Source: Oscillospiraceae bacterium Marseille-Q3528
Lineage (GTDB): Bacteria > Bacillota > Clostridia > Lachnospirales > Lachnospiraceae
Direction: 5' to 3'
Length of the DNA: 64,000 bases
NCBI GenBank assembly: GCA_018223385.1
Contig: JAGTTR010000002.1
Span: forward strand, 117,521-181,520
Notes under the pieces: model-generated
The model's input: only the letters and a program-made list of their open reading frames with translations
Told to the model about the DNA's origin: nothing
Databases searched by the model: none
Shown here: positions 62,323 through 64,000 of the stretch, in pieces
How the letters are laid out: the number at the start of each line of letters is the position of its first letter
Position numbering within the stretch: the stretch's first letter is position 1
Translations under genes and position numbers: made by a program

Positions 62323-62774
62323 AACTTGTGATTCAGCGCGTGAAACACGCATCCGTAACCGTAGACGGCAACGTAACAGGAAAGATCGGGAAAGGTTTCC
62401 TGGTACTCATTGGCATCGCCAATTCCGATACGAAGGAGATTGCAGATCAGTATTTGAAAAAACTGCTGAATCTGCGCATCTTCGAGGATGAGAACGGCAA
62501 GACCAACCTTTCTCTGAAAGACGTAAACGGGGAGCTGCTTCTGGTATCCCAGTTCACCTTATATGCGGACTGCCGGAAGGGCAATCGCCCGTCCTTTATC
62601 AATGCCGGTGCGCCGGATATGGCAGAAGCGCTGTACGAATATATGATCGAAGCCTGCCGGAAAGAAATCCCGGTTGTGGAGACAGGCATCTTCGGTGCTG
62701 ATATGCAGGTGGAGCTGCTCAATGATGGGCCGTTCACCATTGTGCTGGATGAGAGATTGTTTCAGAAAGGATAA
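62319..62774 (+). CDS. dtd: D-aminoacyl-tRNA deacylase
   Basis: A 151-residue enzyme that frees tRNA from wrongly attached D-amino acids and glycine. The [17 protein letters not shown] (about 77-93) segment and the cis-Pro motif [10 protein letters not shown] (about 134-143; canonical NxGP[V/F]T) are conserved. Length is normal. It is coupled to the transporter by a 4-base overlap. The convergent recombinase ends 11 bases after its stop, and I see no clear terminator between them. Confidence 0.96.
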   Translation: MKLVIQRVKHASVTVDGNVTGKIGKGFLVLIGIANSDTKEIADQYLKKLLNLRIFEDENGKTNLSLKDVNGELLLVSQFTLYADCRKGNRPSFINAGAPDMAEALYEYMIEACRKEIPVVETGIFGADMQVELLNDGPFTIVLDERLFQKG

Positions 62775-62785
62775 GATTTCGTATA

Positions 62786-63835
62786 TTATTTTTCTCTCAG
62801 ATGCACCTGGGAAACCGCTGTTCGCTTTCGATTCTCATTCATGGCAGCATAGTGCTTCCGGGTGGTATCTACGTTCTTATGGCCAAGAGTATCTGCCACC
62901 AGATAGATGTCTTGTGTTTCCTCGTAAAGATTCGTACCAAAGGTGCTGCGCAGCTTATGAGGCGTGATTTTCTTTACGGTTGTGACAAGAGACGCGTACT
63001 TTTTGACCAGGCGCTCTACGGAGCGGGGCGTGAGGCGGGTGTTCTTCAGGGAAATGAACAGGGCGTTCTCATGGCCGGGAGCGGGAGAGAGCAGTTCCCG
63101 TTCTTCCATATACTGCATCAGTGCTTCTTCGACCTCTGCTCCAAAATAAACCAGATCTTCATTGCCGCCTTTTCGGATGACGCGCATGGCACCATTATCA
63201 AAATCAATATCCGTGAGATCCAGACCCACACATTCGGACACACGAATGCCTGTACCGAGAAGGAGAGTGATGATAGCTGCATCCCGGATCTTGGTCTTTT
63301 CATGGCTTTCCAGTTGTTTTTTCGTCAGGTTTTCTCCGGATTCTACCTGATCCAGCAGTTCTACTACCTCATTGGGTTCCAGGCGGATGATGTTCTTTTC
63401 CTTGATCTTGGGAACCTCCACCAGGGCTGTCGGGTTGGTCTGAATCTGCTCGTTTTTGTAATAATATCCGTAGAAGGTGGAGAGAGAGGAGAGCTTCCTG
63501 GCTTTTCCTTCTTCCTGATTCCGGTAAATGACGCCGTCCCGCTCGTAATATTCCAGGAAGGAAAGGTATTCCTCAATATCGACAGCTTTGATCTGATCTA
63601 ATGTCTCTATTTTTAAAGAATGCAAATCCGTTCCGCCAAGAGCCGGATTGTTCTGCTGGAGAAAATAGAAAAAAGTGCCCAGATCGTAGGCATAGTTTTT
63701 TCTTGTGTTGGTGCTTTTACGGATTTCCATTGCCCGAAAGAAATCCGCGGTAAATGCGGGCAGTGATTTCTGTAATTCTCGAATCTTTTCGATATTTCTG
63801 CGGTCAATCTGTTCTTTATAGCTTAACTGTTTCAT
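62786..63835 (-). CDS. Tyrosine recombinase/integrase (XerC/D-like)
   Basis: A 349-residue site-specific recombinase. A SAM-like core-binding N-terminal domain (about 25-135) is followed by the catalytic domain with the expected residues: Arg in GTGIRVSECVGLDL, Lys in RKGG, His-x-x-Arg in HKLRSTFG, and the nucleophile Tyr after LGHKNVDTTRKHY (about residue 331). It has the features of chromosomal Xer-type enzymes of Lachnospiraceae, but the target site (dif) is not visible here. Start ATG 63835 has GGAGG 12 bases upstream. Its leader carries a strong hairpin. Confidence 0.9.
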   Translation of the reverse strand: MKQLSYKEQIDRRNIEKIRELQKSLPAFTADFFRAMEIRKSTNTRKNYAYDLGTFFYFLQQNNPALGGTDLHSLKIETLDQIKAVDIEEYLSFLEYYERDGVIYRNQEEGKARKLSSLSTFYGYYYKNEQIQTNPTALVEVPKIKEKNIIRLEPNEVVELLDQVESGENLTKKQLESHEKTKIRDAAIITLLLGTGIRVSECVGLDLTDIDFDNGAMRVIRKGGNEDLVYFGAEVEEALMQYMEERELLSPAPGHENALFISLKNTRLTPRSVERLVKKYASLVTTVKKITPHKLRSTFGTNLYEETQDIYLVADTLGHKNVDTTRKHYAAMNENRKRTAVSQVHLREK

Positions 63836-63870
63836 AGAAAATGTTATCCTCCCTGGAAATAAGAGATATA

Positions 63871-63906
63871 CACCACGTCGCAAAATGACGATTTTACGAC
63901 GTGGTG
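63871..63906. promoter_or_regulatory. 36-base imperfect palindrome in the recombinase leader
   Basis: Arms CACCACGTCG-c-AAAAT (63871-63886) and ATTTT-a-CGACGTGGTG (63891-63906) differ at one position around the centre GACG. It starts about 7 bases after the predicted transcript start and ends 35 bases before the ATG. It could be an operator, a leader hairpin or a recombinase site. Confidence 0.7.
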
Positions 63907-63919
63907 ATACAATAAAACA

Positions 63920-63948
63920 ATCATAACGCATCTGGAGGAACCTGTAAA
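63920..63948 (-). promoter_or_regulatory. Sigma-A promoter of the recombinase
   Basis: On the minus strand, TTTACA (63943-63948) is 17 bases from TATGAT (63920-63925). The palindrome begins right at the expected start of transcription. Confidence 0.78.
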
Positions 63949-63972
63949 GCTTTTTCGTTAATTATCTATAAG

Positions 63973-63981
63973 TGTTATAAT
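63973..63981 (+). promoter_or_regulatory. Extended -10 promoter reading out of the window
   Basis: TGTTATAAT (TATAAT 63976-63981, extended TGT) without a good -35. It would drive a divergent gene beyond the right edge. Confidence 0.5.
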
Positions 63982-64000
63982 ACACGTATTTATTAGTATC

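Noticed and set aside
62786..64000. Recombinase as sign of a prophage or integrative element
   Set aside because: No phage, conjugation or excision genes, tRNA or att repeats are nearby; the neighbours are housekeeping genes, and composition does not shift.

Overview
The window is 64 kb of gene-dense chromosome from a spore-forming, Gram-positive anaerobe, most likely a member of the Lachnospiraceae (Clostridia). This is an inference from several signs. Sporulation genes are present (yqfC, yqfD, a SpoVB-type flippase, a TepA-type ClpP-like protease). The shape and division cluster runs mreBCD, PBP2, minCDE, rodA. TTG and GTG starts are frequent behind strong AGGAGG ribosome sites, and GC content is moderate. 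No rRNA, tRNA, CRISPR array, insertion sequence or prophage was seen. Nearly all genes are core housekeeping genes, most on the plus strand.

Layout. 1-4.8 kb: the end of an ABC exporter, ilvE, a glycogen debranching enzyme and methionine aminopeptidase. 4.8-9.0 kb: a TetR regulator divergent from degV, then ilvN-ilvC and tepA. 9.1-15.9 kb: ftsK/spoIIIE, the one-carbon genes fhs and folD, and a zinc-ribbon membrane protein. 16-17.5 kb: xpt and a second zinc-ribbon membrane protein on the minus strand. 17.7-25.1 kb: rlmH, a DUF-type/NYN gene pair, yqfC-yqfD-phoH-ybeY and a flippase. 25.2-31.0 kb: ynzC-like, fthC, proA, miaB, a SulP transporter and a GNAT enzyme. 31-41.8 kb: mutS-mutL-miaA, a PLP lyase and two FAD oxidoreductases. 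41.9-52.6 kb: DUF4321, radC, mreBCD, PBP2, minCDE, rodA, an mgsA homologue and a lipoprotein carboxypeptidase. 52.7-56.6 kb: a small P-loop protein, a 400-base non-coding region with repeated RNA-like structure, an HlyD-like protein, the yggS family gene and sepF. 56.7-64 kb: aroB, lspA, an rluD-type synthase, a cytidylate-kinase-like protein, a ttcA-family gene, an AI-2E family transporter, dtd and a tyrosine recombinase.

The genes form several functional groups: branched-chain amino acid synthesis (ilvE, ilvN, ilvC), folate one-carbon metabolism (fhs, folD, fthC), tRNA/rRNA modification (miaA, miaB, ttcA-like, rlmH, rluD-like), mismatch repair, and a large elongation/division set that links MreB, PBP2 and RodA with the Min system and SepF.

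The most unusual item is at 53227-53430. Two tandem copies of what looks like a three-way-junction RNA module, each followed by a purine-rich GAGATRGGGGAG-type tail, sit in the probable leader of the HlyD-like gene. The two copies differ by compensatory base-pair changes. Other points of note are an MgsA homologue that has lost the equivalents of E. coli Asp71 and His98, a long hairpin at the start of the recombinase transcript, and sequences matching sigma-G and sigma-E promoter consensus upstream of tepA and yqfC.
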